DNA of 64,000 bases from NCBI GenBank assembly GCA_959347315.1, contig OY365816.1:27898461-27962460 (forward strand), written 5' to 3'. The notes under the pieces are model-generated. The model worked only from the letters and a program-made list of their open reading frames with translations, was not told the origin of the DNA and did no database searches. The translations under genes were made by a program, and so were the position numbers. This document shows positions 62,763-64,000 of this stretch, piece by piece. Source of the stretch: Bimastos eiseni (lineage: Eukaryota > Annelida > Clitellata > Crassiclitellata > Lumbricidae). Position 1 is the stretch's first letter. Each line of letters opens with the position of its first letter.

Positions 62763-63375
62763 AGCGTCTTAGGGACTACGCCAGATTCGTATCATCGGGT
62801 CATCGCTACGGCTTCGCGCACCATAATCTAAAACCCTCTGACCATAATCGTCTTTCACTTCCATTAGAACCTCGCTCCTCTTCTCCGTTGCGTCCCAATC
62901 CCTCAACCCTCACCCTCTCACCCCGGTTTCGCCCACACGTCTGCCCTCACCCGGGGCTCCCCTTCCCCTCCATTCTCCGCGTCTAAACACTCCTTCGGCT
63001 AATGCCGCCCCATCCGTTCTCCCCCCTCTGCACGGCCGTTCCCTCCTCAGCCCATCATCCCTCCCTCCCGCCGTCTTCGCTAAATCTTTGACGCGTCCAA
63101 ACGGTCTGAAGTTCTCTTAATTACCTGTCGCTTTAATCTTTGTCATCAGACGAGGAATCTGGAGCCACACATTATCCAACCGTCATCCACTAAGCCTAAG
63201 CCGACTGGTTTAACCGCCACCGTCGCAAGCCTCGCCTCTGCCTCCTCACCAGCCGCTGCGCTCAGCCTCTATGGCTCTCCAGCCGGCCAGCCGTTGTGCA
63301 TCGCCGCTGCCTTAGCAGAATTGGATTAAATGCTATACGGCTGATTAAATTACTCCTCGCCGGTTTTCGCTGCGG
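62763..63375. other. GC-rich region without a clear gene
   Basis: C-rich sequence (CCCTC, CGCCGC) with an open frame to 62986 but no diagnostic protein motif. It could be a 5' region of a gene to the right or part of the one suggested at 62.0-62.8 kb. Confidence 0.35.
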
Positions 63376-63735
63376 TTGTCCTCCTTTTCTTCCTCCTTCT
63401 CTTCTTCCTCTTCCTCTACTTCTTCTTTCTCCTCATCCTCCTATGGTACCCTCTCCTCCCCCTTCTCTTCTTATCCTTCTCTTCATTATTTTGCTTCTCA
63501 TCCTCTTCTTGTTCCTCCTCCTCCTCTTCCTCCGCTTCCCATCCCTTCTTCTCCTAATCTTCCTCCTTATCCTCCTCCCTCTATGTACGCTACTCTTCTT
63601 CATCTTCCTCTACCTCCTCATCTTCCTCAAATTCCTCCTCCTTTTATGTATGCTCATCTCTTCCTCTTCCTCTTCCTCTTTCCTCCTCCTCCTCCTCCCT
63701 CCTCCTCTTTCCTCCTCCTCCTCCTCAGTCGGCGA
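63376..63735. repeat. Pyrimidine-rich (TCC/CTT)n tract
   Basis: About 360 bases of almost pure C/T on the plus strand, mostly TCC, TCTTCC and CTCCTC. The Ser/Leu/Pro-rich frames are artefacts. Long polypurine-polypyrimidine DNA of this sort can form triplexes. Confidence 0.85.
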
Positions 63736-63864
63736 TCTTGGCGACATCTTTGGATCGCGTGAATTAGTGAAGATGATTGGAGGACGAGTTTCTTCGACTG
63801 CTCTCTTCCGGTCGGTTGATGATTATTGCGATATATAGGCGCTTGATAATGCCACGAGGAACAG

Positions 63865-64000
63865 GCAGACTTACAAACACACATACAGACAGACATACAG
63901 ACAGACAGCCAGACACACATATAGACACACACACAGACACACACACAGAAACACAGACAGTGACACATACAGACGTGCAGACACACAGACAAACACACAG
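63865..64000. repeat. (ACAG/ACAC)n simple sequence
   Basis: CAGACA and ACACAC repeats continue to the right edge of the window. Confidence 0.9.

Noticed and set aside
63296..63838. Leu/Ser/Pro-rich 180-residue frame
   Set aside because: Low-complexity translation of the pyrimidine tract.

Overview
This is eukaryotic genomic DNA from an animal. The genes are intron-rich with GT/AG junctions, and the intergenic DNA is full of microsatellites, tRNA-derived SINE-like repeats and small non-autonomous elements. The gene content (a GATAD2/p66 NuRD subunit, a CFAP141-like axonemal protein, Met/plexin-type IPT receptors) and the frequent AGGCCTA words suggest a marine invertebrate deuterostome, most likely an echinoderm. 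The taxon is inference. No prokaryotic features, rRNA, or autonomous transposon proteins (reverse transcriptase, transposase, integrase) are visible.

Layout. About 1-4 kb holds intergenic repeats and a candidate promoter. 4.0-6.8 kb (+) is GATAD2/p66 in two coding exons. 6.8-11.4 kb is repeat-rich intergenic DNA. 11.4-56.0 kb (+) is a tandem cluster of four paralogous genes, here called A (11387-17661), B (21644-28006), C (32649-40531) and D (43530-56005). 57.8-60.9 kb (-) is a four-exon CFAP141-like gene. 62-62.8 kb may hold exons of another plus-strand gene. 63.4-64 kb is CT-rich and CA/CAGA simple sequence.

The cluster is the main discovery. I rebuilt each gene by hand from splice signals and reading phase. 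All four share one exon plan with the same phases: signal peptide (phase 1), Thr-rich mucin-like stalk (1-1), first IPT/TIG domain in two exons (1-2, 2-2), second IPT in two exons (2-0, 0-0), a third cysteine-bearing IPT-like exon (0-0), and a last exon with one transmembrane helix and a 200-310 residue cytoplasmic tail. The ectodomain resembles the membrane-proximal IPT domains of Met/Ron and plexins. There is no Sema or PSI domain, no kinase and no plexin RasGAP domain. The stalk varies from about 80 residues (C) to about 2,090 residues (D). D's stalk is a single 6.27 kb exon of roughly 140 repeats of 14 residues, and as given it carries one 1-nt deletion and one nonsense codon. Gene A has lost the first IPT domain but stays in frame. 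Gene B lost the conserved YxNF tail motif.

The locus is actively rearranging. B and C lie in about 10-11 kb tandem duplicated units with matching 5' and 3' flanks. A nearly identical fragment of the B tail lies upstream of B. An inverted piece of gene A exon 2 lies behind A next to a perfect 36-bp inverted repeat. C has duplicated its stalk exon with the following intron. Nothing in the sequence proves function. The domain layout suggests a family of mucin-stalked, single-pass adhesion or recognition receptors that may signal through phosphotyrosine motifs.
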